Source: Cohnella fermenti
GTDB taxonomy: Bacteria > Bacillota > Bacilli > Paenibacillales > Paenibacillaceae
Direction: 5' to 3'
DNA: 41,341 bases
Assembly: GCF_004801405.1 (NCBI RefSeq)
Contig: NZ_SSOB01000066.1
Coordinates: forward strand, 1 to 41,341
Shown here: in pieces, positions 1 to 7,274 of the stretch
How the letters are laid out: each line of letters starts with the position of its first letter
Position numbering within the stretch: position 1 is the stretch's first letter
Position numbers and translations under genes: made by a program
Notes under the pieces: generated by a model
The model's input: the letters and a program-made list of their open reading frames with translations, nothing else
The model's database searches: none
Told to the model about the DNA's origin: nothing

Positions 1-43
1 GCCGCCAGCGTTCGTCCTGAGCCAGGATCAAACTCTCCATAAA
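1..43 (-). rRNA. 16S ribosomal RNA, 5' end only
   Basis: Read on the minus strand, the first bases of the window give the universal 16S 5' region (GAGAGTTTGATCCTGGCTCA, followed by GGACGAACGCTGGCGGC). Only about 43 bases of the gene are inside the window; the rest lies beyond the left edge. The mature 5' end is placed near 43 by analogy with Bacillus-type 16S genes, which begin with TTTAT just before GGAGAG, so it may be off by a few bases. Confidence 0.95.
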
Positions 44-300
44 GGGACTTTCGACGGCAGGGTTTCCGTGAGGAAATCCCGAGAGTCGAAATGTCCAACT
101 GTGAAGAACCTTGAAGGCTCGTTCTGTCCTGCTGGTTTGTCTCGCGGAACCGAAGTTCTACTCGACTATTTCATTACGCTCGATGTTCAGTTTTCAAGGA
201 ACAAGGGTTCTAGCAGATCGCTCTCGCGAATCTGAGTTGCGACCGCCGTTTCAGCGGCGCGAGAAATAATGTACCACGAACCGCAAGGCGATTGCAACAG
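44..300 (-). promoter_or_regulatory. rRNA operon leader and candidate promoter
   Basis: This is the stretch upstream of 16S on the minus strand. It holds a CCTTGAAAACTGAAC-type element (minus strand, about 190-206), which is common in Bacillales rRNA leaders. A candidate promoter has TTGCAA at 292-297 as -35 and TACATT at 268-273 (minus) as -10, with an 18-base spacer. The transcript would then carry a leader of about 220 bases before the mature 16S. The leader assignment is sound from position; the exact promoter hexamers are a guess. Confidence 0.5.
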
Positions 301-340
301 GTATTTTCTCCCATCTGCAAACTTTGTTCCCCGCCGCTCG

Positions 341-525
341 GATGATTATGAAATTTCACATTCGCACCCGCTCGCAACGGGCTATTTGAGCGGTTTTATG
401 TGGTTTTTGATATAAAAACGGCGCACCACGAGGCCTCCCCCCGCCATAAATGCGAAAAATCACATAAAACCCGCGATAACAGGGGTTTCGAGCAAATTGT
501 ATGTGAAAAATCACATTCGTGCGGG
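341..525. repeat. Repeated TCACAT-type motif upstream of the rRNA operon
   Basis: The element TGAAAWWTCACAT followed by a CCCG/CGGG-rich end occurs at 349-370, 453-473 and 504-525. An inverted copy at 392-408 (GGTTTTATGTGGTTTTT) pairs with 455-471 with one mismatch over 17 bases. The copy at 501-516 is a perfect dyad, ATGTGA-AAAA-TCACAT. No ORF is supported here. The repeats could be protein-binding sites or remnants of a small mobile repeat; the sequence does not decide. Confidence 0.55.
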
Positions 526-539
526 CAACAGGGGCTGTT

Positions 540-790
540 CCGGACAGGCTGCGGCAGTCGGTGATCGGGATCGGTTAGCGGGCAGTTGGCGGACAGTTAG
601 TGCGGCGGCCGATGGGTCGTCAGTGAGCAGTCAGTGCGTAGTTAGTAGGTAGGTAGTTAGTAGGCAGTCAGTGGGTTGGCAGTCAGTGGGTTGGCAGTCA
701 GTGGGTTGGCAGTCAGTGGGTTGGCAGTCAGTGGGTAGCTGGTGAGCGGTTGCTGGGCAGTTAATGGTCAGTCAGTGAGTAATTGGTGAG
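540..790. repeat. Tandem and degenerate GGCAGTCAGTGGGTT repeats
   Basis: Five consecutive copies of a 15-base unit GGCAGTCAGTGGGTT run from 663 to 737; the last copy ends in TA instead of TT. Flanking DNA from about 540 to 790 is built from looser variants of the same words (GGCAGTTGGCG, CAGTCAGTGAG, GTTAGTAGGTAG), as expected of an old, slipping minisatellite. There are no spacers, so it is not a CRISPR. Nothing codes between the rRNA leader and the GH43 stop at 891. Confidence 0.9.
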
Positions 791-890
791 CGGTTGGCAG
801 GAGCTAGGCGATCAGAATGTGCTTGGTAAGCGGCAGGTCAACGATCGCTGCCCCGCCGCCATAGTCTCCCCGCCGCCCCTCCGCCCCCGC

Positions 891-2063
891 CTACTCCGCG
901 GGGTCGCGTGCTTCGACCGTCACTCGCGCGATTGCCGTGCGGCCTCCCGTCTCGAGCGTCCAGCCCGGCGTGCCGAAGAACGGCGTGCCGTCCGGGAGCC
1001 AGACGAATCGCTGAACGCGGGCGTGGCGGTTCGGGTCGTACAGCGCCTCTCCCTGCAGCTCCTTATAGGGGCGGGCGTGATAAACGATCAGCTCGGCGGC
1101 GCCGTCCTCGGACACGGTGAAGCTGTTGTGACCCGGCCCGTACTGCTCCGAGGACGGGTCGCTGACGAAGACGGGCTCGGGCGACTTGCGCCACGAAGCC
1201 GGCTCGAGCAAGTCGCTGTCCATGCTCGCCGTCAGCAGGCCCATGCAATAGCGATCGTCCGTCGCGCTGGCCGAATAAGCGACGAACACCCGGCCGTTCC
1301 GCTGCAGAACCGCCGGTCCCTCGTTCACCCGATGGCCTTGAATCTCCCACTCATGCTCCGGCTGCGAGATTCGCACCGGCTCGCCGGCGATCGACCACGG
1401 CGTATCCATGCGGGCGATATAAAGGCTGGAATCCCCGATAATCTGAGCCCACAGCAGATAGCGGATGCCGCGAAGCTCGAACGTCGTCGCGTCCAGCGAG
1501 AAGCTCTCGTCCGGCAGCTCGATCTTGCCCTTCTCCACCCAATGGCCCGACAGCGGATCGTCGTTCGCATTCTCCAGCACATAGGGGCGGATCGCCCACT
1601 TGTCTTCCGCCGCGCCGGCGGCGAAGTAGATGTACCACTTGCCGTCGATCCGATGAAGCTCCGGCGCCCAGATATGGTTGCCCATCTCCCCTCTCTCGTG
1701 CTTCCGCCAGATGACCTTCTCCTCCGCGGTCGACAATCCCGCCACCGTCCGCGAGCGCCTGAGCACGAGACGGTCGTATTCCGGAACGGAGCCGGTGAAG
1801 TAATAGTATCCGTCCGTATGCTTCAGAACGTGCGGATCGGCGCGATTCGGCACAAGCGGATTCGGATAACGATCCTCAAGCAGCTTCCCTCTCACCTCAA
1901 AGCTCCCGGGCTGTTCCGCGGCGGATGCGTCCACCCGCTCCCACTCGACGGGGAATGTCGCGATCGCGCCTCCCTCCAGCAGCACTTCTGCCGCAGCGGG
2001 CAGAATAGGCGCAGCTCCGACATTCGTGCGAATCTCAATCGTTCTTACGTTGACAACCTTCAT
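891..2063 (-). CDS. GH43 family glycosidase (arabinofuranosidase/xylosidase type)
   Basis: A 390-residue enzyme expected to remove arabinose or xylose from plant glycans. It starts with a bacterial Ig-like module (about residues 1-70; LLEGGAIATFPVEWERV, GSFEVRGKL), followed by a five-bladed propeller. The GH43 base lies in ADPHVLK near residue 76, just before DGYYYFTGS. HIWAPELH, a later LDATTFE aspartate and the acid in NEGPAVL follow. I chose the ATG at 2063 because AAGGAG stands 7 bases upstream; a frame-open ATG at 2117 lacks such a site. No signal peptide is visible, so it probably acts in the cytoplasm on imported oligosaccharides. It is divergent from a second GH43 gene at 2237. Family is firm; substrate is not. 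Confidence 0.9.
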   Translation of the reverse strand: MKVVNVRTIEIRTNVGAAPILPAAAEVLLEGGAIATFPVEWERVDASAAEQPGSFEVRGKLLEDRYPNPLVPNRADPHVLKHTDGYYYFTGSVPEYDRLVLRRSRTVAGLSTAEEKVIWRKHERGEMGNHIWAPELHRIDGKWYIYFAAGAAEDKWAIRPYVLENANDDPLSGHWVEKGKIELPDESFSLDATTFELRGIRYLLWAQIIGDSSLYIARMDTPWSIAGEPVRISQPEHEWEIQGHRVNEGPAVLQRNGRVFVAYSASATDDRYCMGLLTASMDSDLLEPASWRKSPEPVFVSDPSSEQYGPGHNSFTVSEDGAAELIVYHARPYKELQGEALYDPNRHARVQRFVWLPDGTPFFGTPGWTLETGGRTAIARVTVEARDPAE

Positions 2064-2236
2064 GTTCGTTTCTCCTTCTGCAAGCCCGACGACTCTCGCC
2101 TTACCTTTTTCCCCCATTATGCCATGAGATTACCGCCCGCTCAAACCAACCTCCGACAGCCGCACTTATTCCCAATACGCGTTCGTTCCTGCTATCATAA
2201 GCATAATTGCAACTTACTCACTTGGAGGTAACGCAC

Positions 2237-3169
2237 ATGTCCACGCCATCATCGCCAACCGCTCCGTATGCCGCTTATTTGTTCGTTTATTTTATCGGGG
2301 AGTCGGAGGACGGCGAGCAAGTCTACTTCTCTCTCAGCCGGGACGGCCTGCACTGGAGCGACTTGAACAACGGGCAACCCGTTCTGAGATCCCGCCTCGG
2401 GGAAAAAGGAGTGCGAGATCCGTTCATTCTGCGTGCGGAGGAGGAGTCGAAGTTCTATATCGTGGCGACGGACCTGAGAATCGCCAGCGGCAAGGGCTGG
2501 GACGTCGCGCAATATGAAGGAAGCCGCTCGGTCATCGTGTGGGAATCGGAAGACCTCGTGAACTGGTCCGCCGAGCGCAGCGCAGAGATGGACGTCCCGG
2601 GCGCCGGCTGCGTATGGGCTCCCGAGACCTGTTACGATGAGGCGACGCAGTCTCATTGGATTTTCTGGGCGTCGATGGTGGAGGACGGCCAGGGCGGACG
2701 CAAGCAGATCATCTATGGCTCGCACACGAAGGACTTCCGCGGGTTCTCGAAGCCCGAGCGCTTCATCGAGCGCGGGAACCACGTCATCGACACGACGATC
2801 ATCCGGGAGGGCGGCTGGTACTATCGCTACTCCAAGGACGAGACGAAGAAGTGCATTGTGCTCGAACGCAGCCGCTCGTTGACCGATCCGTCCCCCGAGG
2901 AGCTAAGCTCCCCGGATCTGGACAGCCTGTTCGGCGTCGAAGGGCCGGCGATCTTCAAGTTCAACGACCGCAACGAATGGTGCCTGCTCGTTGACCAGTA
3001 TGCGACGGGCAAGGGCTACCTGCCGCTCGTGACGGACGATCTGGCCGGCGGACGCTTCCGGATTCTCGGCCCCGACGAATACGACCTGGGCGAGACGAAG
3101 AAACGCCACGGCTCGATCCTTAATCTGACGCAGGCCGAGTATGACGCTCTGATGAAGGCTTGGGGCTGA
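2237..3169 (+). CDS. GH43-like glycosidase
   Basis: A 310-residue protein with the GH43 layout: an N-terminal strand region (YAAYLFVYFIGE), the catalytic-base motif VRDPFIL near residue 61, VWAPETCYDEATQSHWIFWAS in the middle (a GH43 hallmark around WAPE), and VEGPAIFKFND as probable general acid near residue 235. The start is the ATG at 2237, preceded by TTGGAGG; an upstream in-frame Met at 2207 has no ribosome site. It lacks a signal peptide. It belongs to a different subfamily from the neighbour at 891-2063, which has an Ig-like module this one lacks. Likely a cytoplasmic arabinan, xylan or galactan oligosaccharide exo-glycosidase; exact specificity cannot be read from sequence. Confidence 0.88.
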   Translation: MSTPSSPTAPYAAYLFVYFIGESEDGEQVYFSLSRDGLHWSDLNNGQPVLRSRLGEKGVRDPFILRAEEESKFYIVATDLRIASGKGWDVAQYEGSRSVIVWESEDLVNWSAERSAEMDVPGAGCVWAPETCYDEATQSHWIFWASMVEDGQGGRKQIIYGSHTKDFRGFSKPERFIERGNHVIDTTIIREGGWYYRYSKDETKKCIVLERSRSLTDPSPEELSSPDLDSLFGVEGPAIFKFNDRNEWCLLVDQYATGKGYLPLVTDDLAGGRFRILGPDEYDLGETKKRHGSILNLTQAEYDALMKAWG

Positions 3170-3204
3170 TTGTGCAACAACAACAGGCTGGGGGGGCTAG
3201 GAAG

Positions 3205-4074
3205 ATGGAGTGGTTGGCGGGGGCGGTTGGAAGCAGCGTCATTGCGGGGGCGGCGTATATCCGCAAGTCATTGTCCGTCTCCGGGCTTGCGGCTGCCATT
3301 GTGCTCGGGACAACGATGTATGCGCTTGGGAGCGCGATCTGGTACGGGACGCTTATCGCTTTCTTCGTATCGTCGACCTTGTGGTCCAAGTGGGGGAAGA
3401 GCGCCAAGAAGCACGTCGAGAGCGGCTACGAGAAGTCCGGTCGGCGCGACCATGGTCAGGTGCTGGCCAACGGCGGCCTGGGGCTTCTGCTCTGCTTGGC
3501 GAATGCGGCTTGGCCGCATCCGCAGTGGCTGTACGCGTTCTTCGGCGTCATGGCTTCGGTCACGGCCGACACGTGGGCGACGGAGATCGGGGCCCTAAGC
3601 CGGAAGCCGCCGAGATCGATCAAGACGGGCCGACTGGTCGCAGCCGGAACGTCCGGCGGCGTCTCCGGGCTCGGCCTCGGCGCTTCGCTCGCCGGCGGCC
3701 TGTTTATCGGCTTCGCCGCGTGGCTCTTGTCGGTGGCCCTGCCCGCCGATTCGCTTGCCGTCTCCTCCGGTTCGCTGGCCGTGTCCGCCGGCTCGGAAGC
3801 GGCCGCGCCGCTGCGGCTCCTTGCCTGGGGCGGGATAGCCGGACTCGCCGGGCTGGTCGGGTCGCTGGCCGATTCCTGGATCGGCGCTACCATGCAATTG
3901 ATGTACCGCTGCGATAGCTGCGGCCGCGAGCTCGAGCAGCCTCAGCACTGCGGCGCGCCCGCGGTGCGAATCCGCGGGCGCGCCGGCTGGAACAACGATG
4001 CCGTCAACTTCGCAAGCTCGCTTGTCGGCGGCATCGTCGCTGTTCTATCGGCTCTGACGGTCGGCTTGGCCTAG
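3205..4074 (+). CDS. DUF92 family integral membrane protein
   Basis: A 289-residue, strongly hydrophobic protein of the DUF92/TMEM19 type, a family that includes the plant phytyl-phosphate kinase VTE6. The family signature is visible as SSTLWSKWGKSAKK, HGQVLANGGLGLLLCL and ASVTADTWATEIGALSRKPP, followed by TGRLVAAGTSGGVSGLG; about six to seven membrane segments are apparent. A CDSCGREL...HCG cysteine cluster lies near the C-terminus before a last helix. The start at 3205 follows a G-rich tract and AGGAAG; an in-frame TTG at 3160, overlapping the GH43 stop, is possible but has poor spacing. Its substrate in bacteria is unknown. It follows the GH43 gene closely, but I see no functional link. 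Confidence 0.8.
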   Translation: MEWLAGAVGSSVIAGAAYIRKSLSVSGLAAAIVLGTTMYALGSAIWYGTLIAFFVSSTLWSKWGKSAKKHVESGYEKSGRRDHGQVLANGGLGLLLCLANAAWPHPQWLYAFFGVMASVTADTWATEIGALSRKPPRSIKTGRLVAAGTSGGVSGLGLGASLAGGLFIGFAAWLLSVALPADSLAVSSGSLAVSAGSEAAAPLRLLAWGGIAGLAGLVGSLADSWIGATMQLMYRCDSCGRELEQPQHCGAPAVRIRGRAGWNNDAVNFASSLVGGIVAVLSALTVGLA

Positions 4075-4088
4075 ATCTGCCATTATAG

Positions 4089-4128
4089 TTGACGAGCACT
4101 TTCGATAAAACTATAATCTGTAGTGTAA
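4089..4128 (+). promoter_or_regulatory. Promoter of the BlaI-type gene with overlapping operator
   Basis: TTGACG (4089-4094) and TATAAT (4112-4117) are separated by exactly 17 bases, a near-ideal vegetative promoter. The -10 is embedded in an imperfect dyad ACTAT-AATCT-GTAGT at 4110-4124. The 21 bases 4108-4128 match 18 of 21 positions of the site at 5463-5483 in front of the DUF2231 gene. This fits the TGTAGT/ACTACA style of BlaI/MecI operators and implies that the repressor controls its own gene. Confidence 0.8.
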
Positions 4129-4142
4129 AGGAAGTGCGAGCT

Positions 4143-4559
4143 GTGAGAATGAACTCGTTCAAGTTCCAGGGCAACGGGCTGGAGCGCTTCTTCGGTCCAT
4201 TGGAGGCCAGGGTGATGGAAGCGATATGGAGCCGGACGGAGCCGCCAACGATCAAGGAAGTCAACGCCGTCGTCAGCGAGGACAAGCGGATGAGCTTCAA
4301 CACGATCATGACCGTCATGAACCGACTCGTCGATAAGGGAGTGCTGCAGAAGAAGCTGCAGACCAAATCGTATGTTTACACCGCCGTCCTCTCGAAGGAG
4401 CAGTTCCTGGAGGAGCAGTCGAAGGAATTGTCCTACGACCTGGTGAAGGAATTCGGCTCCTTGGCCGTTACGCATATGCTCGACGCCATGGAGCAGGTCG
4501 ACCCGGATTTGCTCACGCAGTTGGAGCGCCAAATCGAACAATTGAAGAAGGATCGATAA
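4143..4559 (+). CDS. BlaI/MecI-family winged-helix repressor
   Basis: A 138-residue repressor. The N-terminal winged helix reads LEARVMEAIWSRTEPPTIKEVN, then MSFNTIMTVMNRLVDKGVLQKK (recognition helix and start of the wing) and SYVYTAVLSKEQF; the C-terminal helices give the dimerisation part, as in BlaI. In this family the repressor is cleaved or displaced when a partner membrane protease is activated. The start is GTG 4143 or ATG 4149; AAGGAAG at 4128-4134 is spaced better for the GTG. It is followed after 3 bases by an M56 protease gene, the classical blaI-blaR order. No beta-lactamase or PBP gene is present nearby, so the regulated trait is probably something else; see the matched operator before the DUF2231 gene. 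Confidence 0.9.
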   Translation: MRMNSFKFQGNGLERFFGPLEARVMEAIWSRTEPPTIKEVNAVVSEDKRMSFNTIMTVMNRLVDKGVLQKKLQTKSYVYTAVLSKEQFLEEQSKELSYDLVKEFGSLAVTHMLDAMEQVDPDLLTQLERQIEQLKKDR

Positions 4560-4562
4560 CCG

Positions 4563-5402
4563 ATGAGGCTGAACCGTTCCGGTTGGATGCTTGCCGTTGT
4601 TCTCCTGTCCGCGGGCTTCGTCTATGCGCATATGTCGCTTTTTCTAATCCAGTTCGTGTTCCATGTGCGTGTGCCTGTCAATCTGTTTAATCAATGCGCC
4701 GAGCTGCTTCGCTTCATCGGGTTCCCGGTGCGAATCAACCTGATGCTCCTCCTTGTCGGTTCGACGCTGCTCTGCTCGCTCGCCGTCGCCGTCCGCGAAG
4801 GAATCGCCGCGTATCGCTGGAACCGGACGGAACGAAGCCGCCTCGACGAGGAGCTGACGCTCGCTGTCGGAGAAGAGCACGGACTGGCCCGCGCCTCCCT
4901 CTCGATCCTCGATCATAAGGACCCCGTAGCGATGACAATCGGGCTGCTCCGTCCCCGCGTTGTCCTGTCGACAGGGCTGATCGACGCGCTGAGCGAGACC
5001 GAGCTTCACGCCGTGATCGCTCACGAGAAGTTCCACTTGACGAGGCGGCATCCGCTGGCGATATTCCTCTTGTCGCTAATTGGAATCGCCCTCTGGTACA
5101 TTCCGATCTATCGCTGGTTCATCCGGAAGTATAAGGTGCTGATCGAGTTGATGGCCGACCGTTACGCCATACATGCGACGGGAGGCGCGGCTCCCCTGAG
5201 CAGCGCGCTCCTCGTTCTGCTGAAGCGCGGACAAGCGTCGGCGTCGGCGGTCGTTCTCGGCAGCGCATCGTTCGCCGACAATGCGATCAACCTGCGACTG
5301 AAGCAGTTGATCGATCCGCAATTCAAGCCTTCGCTTACGCCGCCGCTTTTGCCGTGCGCCGTATCCGCGCTCGCATTCGCTTTTATCGCCTTCGGCGTTT
5401 AA
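4563..5402 (+). CDS. M56 family membrane metalloprotease (BlaR1-like, no sensor domain)
   Basis: A 279-residue membrane protease of the BlaR1/MecR1 type. Two N-terminal membrane segments (residues about 9-35 and 58-80) precede a cytoplasmic zinc-protease domain with HEKFH (HExxH, around residue 154) and ELMADRYA, whose glutamate should be the third zinc ligand. Further hydrophobic helices follow (AIFLLSLIGIALWYIPIY and a C-terminal one). BlaR1 proteins are about 580-600 residues because of an extracellular penicillin-binding domain; this protein ends before it, so it cannot sense beta-lactams that way. It lies 3 bases after the BlaI-type gene and presumably inactivates that repressor. The inducing signal is unknown. 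Confidence 0.87.
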   Translation: MRLNRSGWMLAVVLLSAGFVYAHMSLFLIQFVFHVRVPVNLFNQCAELLRFIGFPVRINLMLLLVGSTLLCSLAVAVREGIAAYRWNRTERSRLDEELTLAVGEEHGLARASLSILDHKDPVAMTIGLLRPRVVLSTGLIDALSETELHAVIAHEKFHLTRRHPLAIFLLSLIGIALWYIPIYRWFIRKYKVLIELMADRYAIHATGGAAPLSSALLVLLKRGQASASAVVLGSASFADNAINLRLKQLIDPQFKPSLTPPLLPCAVSALAFAFIAFGV

Positions 5403-5462
5403 TACGACAACGAGAGAACGTCATGCCGTTTCCCGGACTATGGCGTTTTCCTTTGAATATAT

Positions 5463-5483
5463 AAACTACAATGAGTAGTGTAA
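5463..5483 (+). promoter_or_regulatory. BlaI-type operator over the -10 of the DUF2231 gene
   Basis: A perfect dyad ACTAC-AATGA-GTAGT lies at 5465-5479. The 21-base block 5463-5483 matches the repressor gene's own operator (4108-4128) at 18 positions, including the trailing GTGTAA. TACAAT at 5467-5472 sits where TATAAT sits in the other copy, so repressor binding would cover the -10. No good -35 is visible. AAGGAGG follows directly, then the ATG at 5500. Confidence 0.8.
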
Positions 5484-5499
5484 CTAAGGAGGAACAGCA

Positions 5500-6021
5500 A
5501 TGAGTTATTTATGGGACAACAAGCACTTTATTATTACGCATTTTCCGATCGTCCTGCTTCTCGTAAGCTTCCTGTTCGACCTGGCCGCCCTGATCTGGAA
5601 GAAAAAAGATTGGCACACGGCCGCGCTGGTCTGCCTCGTTGTCGGAACGCTGTGCACCATTGCCGCGGTGCTGACGGGACCGAGAATGATGCGCAATGAA
5701 GGCGTCGAAACCCACGAGCTCTATGGAACAATGACGATGTACCTCGCCATCGCGCTCAGCGTCGTTCGGCTCGGCATTGTGCTGTGGAAGAAGCGGGACA
5801 TCGGCCGCAACCCGATTTACTTGATCGTGGCGCTCGTCGCCGTCGTGCTCGTCATGTATACGGCTCATCTGGGCGGCAAGATGGTGCATCGCTCGTTCGA
5901 GCCCGGCCAGTTCCCGCAGGGAATGACCGGCGGCGGACAGGGACAGGGGCAGATGCCGGGGCAAGGCGACGGCCAAGGGCAGGGCTTCCCTGCACCGTCG
6001 GCTTCGAGCGCCACCCCATGA
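5500..6021 (+). CDS. DUF2231 family membrane protein with Gly/Gln-rich tail
   Basis: A 173-residue protein with four membrane helices of the DUF2231 type: THFPIVLLLVSFLFDLAALIW, ALVCLVVGTLCTIAAVLTG, YLAIALSVVRLGIVLW and LIVALVAVVLVMYTAH. The conserved histidines are HFP near residue 14, THELYG near 74 and AHLGGKMVH near 126; spaced histidines in membrane helices suggest metal or heme ligation, but this is inference. The last 40 residues are low-complexity GQGQ repeats ending in Pro/Ala/Ser. The start is fixed by AAGGAGG at 5487-5493. It is the apparent target of the BlaI/M56 pair through a shared operator. Its function is not established. Confidence 0.82.
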   Translation: MSYLWDNKHFIITHFPIVLLLVSFLFDLAALIWKKKDWHTAALVCLVVGTLCTIAAVLTGPRMMRNEGVETHELYGTMTMYLAIALSVVRLGIVLWKKRDIGRNPIYLIVALVAVVLVMYTAHLGGKMVHRSFEPGQFPQGMTGGGQGQGQMPGQGDGQGQGFPAPSASSATP

Positions 6022-6029
6022 TACGAAGC

Positions 6030-6067
6030 GAGCGGCGCCGGGATCTCTCCCGAGCGCCGCTCGTCTT
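6030..6067 (+). terminator. Hairpin terminator after the DUF2231 gene
   Basis: GAGCGGCGC (6030-6038) pairs perfectly with GCGCCGCTC (6054-6062), and the inner arms CGGGA/TCCCG extend the stem to 14 pairs with a single bulged A. The tail (GTCTTTGAT) is only moderately T-rich. It sits 9 bases beyond the stop codon and before a convergent gene. Confidence 0.7.
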
Positions 6068-6130
6068 TGATGCGTATTTCGCGTTAGAAACGGACTGCTA
6101 ACTGTATACCCGAAAGTCACACCAACGGAA

Positions 6131-7099
6131 TCACACGCAAGCCTCGAGCGTCTCGCGAATAACCGCAGGGATGTCCGCCTCTTTAAACTTCAATATCGGC
6201 ATTGTGTCTTCCGGATTCAAGTAAGCGTCCCGATCCTGAATGACGGCAATGTTATCCAAGTGGATTCCATGCTCCTTGCCCAACGCGGTGGAGTGGGAAT
6301 CCGCTTGCTCCATTGCGGGCTTTATCTGTTCTAACGGCAGTACGGCGATCTGCGTCTCCGTCTGGCCCAGAACATCGGCTATCATCTGGTAGAAATCCTT
6401 GAATTTCATGTTCATTCCGCTGATGGCGTAGCTGCTGCGATGCGTTCCGTATTCGATCGCGCCGACGGTTGCTTCGGCAACCTGCTGTGCAGTGACCATC
6501 GCCGTTCCTCCGGAGAGCACCGGTACGAAGCTCTTGCCGCGAACCTGCTCCACAAACATGCTCCAGAGCGGAGTTCTGCCCGGCATAAGGCCAAAGATGT
6601 AGGGCAATCGAAGGACCATCACATCCATTGATCCCTCGCCTTCCATGTAGGCAACCTCCTCTTGAAGGAGTCTTGTTCTCGGATAGGCGTTCTTGGCCTT
6701 AAGATTCAGATCTGTCCAAACTTCCGTAAAGTAAGCGAAATAAGAGCCGAACAGAACAAACTTGCGAACTCCGGCTTGTTTGGCCAACCGTGCCAGCCTC
6801 TGGGTCGGGAGTACATTCGCTTCGTAGAAAAATTTAAGCGCCGGAGCGTCAGGCACCACCCGCTCGTCCGCACCTGCCGCATACACAAAGGCGTAACACC
6901 CTTCCAACAAAGCAAGCACTTCGTCATCGCTCATCGCCGTGATGTCGCCAAGCCTGCACTCGACCTCCTTCGGAAGCAAATCCTCTGCCGGCAAGGGCGG
7001 CAAAGCTACGGTAGAAACCGAATAACCTCGTTTTAACAATTCTTTTGTCGCGTAATAGCCAAGAAACCCCGTACCGCCCAGAACAAATACTTTGCTCAT
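6131..7099 (-). CDS. NAD(P)-dependent epimerase/dehydratase family protein
   Basis: A 322-residue extended short-chain dehydrogenase fold. The cofactor loop GGTGFLGYYATKELLKRGY stands at residues 8-26. RLGDITAMSDDEV follows, then YAAGADERV, and FVLFGSYFAYF in the place of the usual Ser/Tyr region; the standard YxxxK pair is not clean (NAYPRTRLLQEE occurs instead), so catalytic competence as a sugar epimerase is uncertain. RLPYIFGLMPGR matches the substrate-domain start in the family. The start ATG at 7099 has GGAGTGGG upstream. It is divergent from the AraC regulator at 7275, with a CRP-like dyad between them, and may be its target. Substrate not known. Confidence 0.85.
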   Translation of the reverse strand: MSKVFVLGGTGFLGYYATKELLKRGYSVSTVALPPLPAEDLLPKEVECRLGDITAMSDDEVLALLEGCYAFVYAAGADERVVPDAPALKFFYEANVLPTQRLARLAKQAGVRKFVLFGSYFAYFTEVWTDLNLKAKNAYPRTRLLQEEVAYMEGEGSMDVMVLRLPYIFGLMPGRTPLWSMFVEQVRGKSFVPVLSGGTAMVTAQQVAEATVGAIEYGTHRSSYAISGMNMKFKDFYQMIADVLGQTETQIAVLPLEQIKPAMEQADSHSTALGKEHGIHLDNIAVIQDRDAYLNPEDTMPILKFKEADIPAVIRETLEACV

Positions 7100-7180
7100 A
7101 CCATCCCACTCCCCGTCAATCTATTGGTGTCTCACAACCCGATGTCTCGCAATCATTATATAATTTCAAACGGGTTAGAA

Positions 7181-7198
7181 ATGTGATTAATTTCACAT
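7181..7198. promoter_or_regulatory. Perfect TGTGA-N6-TCACA dyad (CRP/FNR-like site)
   Basis: The sequence ATGTGA-TTAATT-TCACAT is a perfect 18-base dyad in the 175-base divergent gap between the epimerase and AraC genes. The spacing of six matches the CRP/FNR consensus. On the minus strand it lies about 16 bases before a TATAAT (about 7156-7161), so it would sit near the -35 region of the epimerase promoter. On the plus strand, TTGAAC (about 7219-7224) followed after 17 bases by TGTTAA is a possible AraC-gene promoter. Confidence 0.6.
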
Positions 7199-7274
7199 GT
7201 ATTGGGAATATATTTATCGTTGAACTTATTGTAAAAAAACGATGTTAATTGTACGATCTTGTCGAGGTGATTCG

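Noticed and set aside
663..737. Tandem repeats as a CRISPR array
   Set aside because: The 15-base units touch each other without spacers, and no cas genes are present.
783..2231. Long plus-strand frame of 482 codons opposite the first GH43 gene
   Set aside because: It is the antisense of a clear GH43 enzyme, has Arg-rich composition without any recognisable motif, and no ribosome site.
4143..5402. A beta-lactam resistance locus (blaI-blaR1)
   Set aside because: The M56 protein lacks the extracellular penicillin-binding domain, and no beta-lactamase or resistant PBP gene is nearby.
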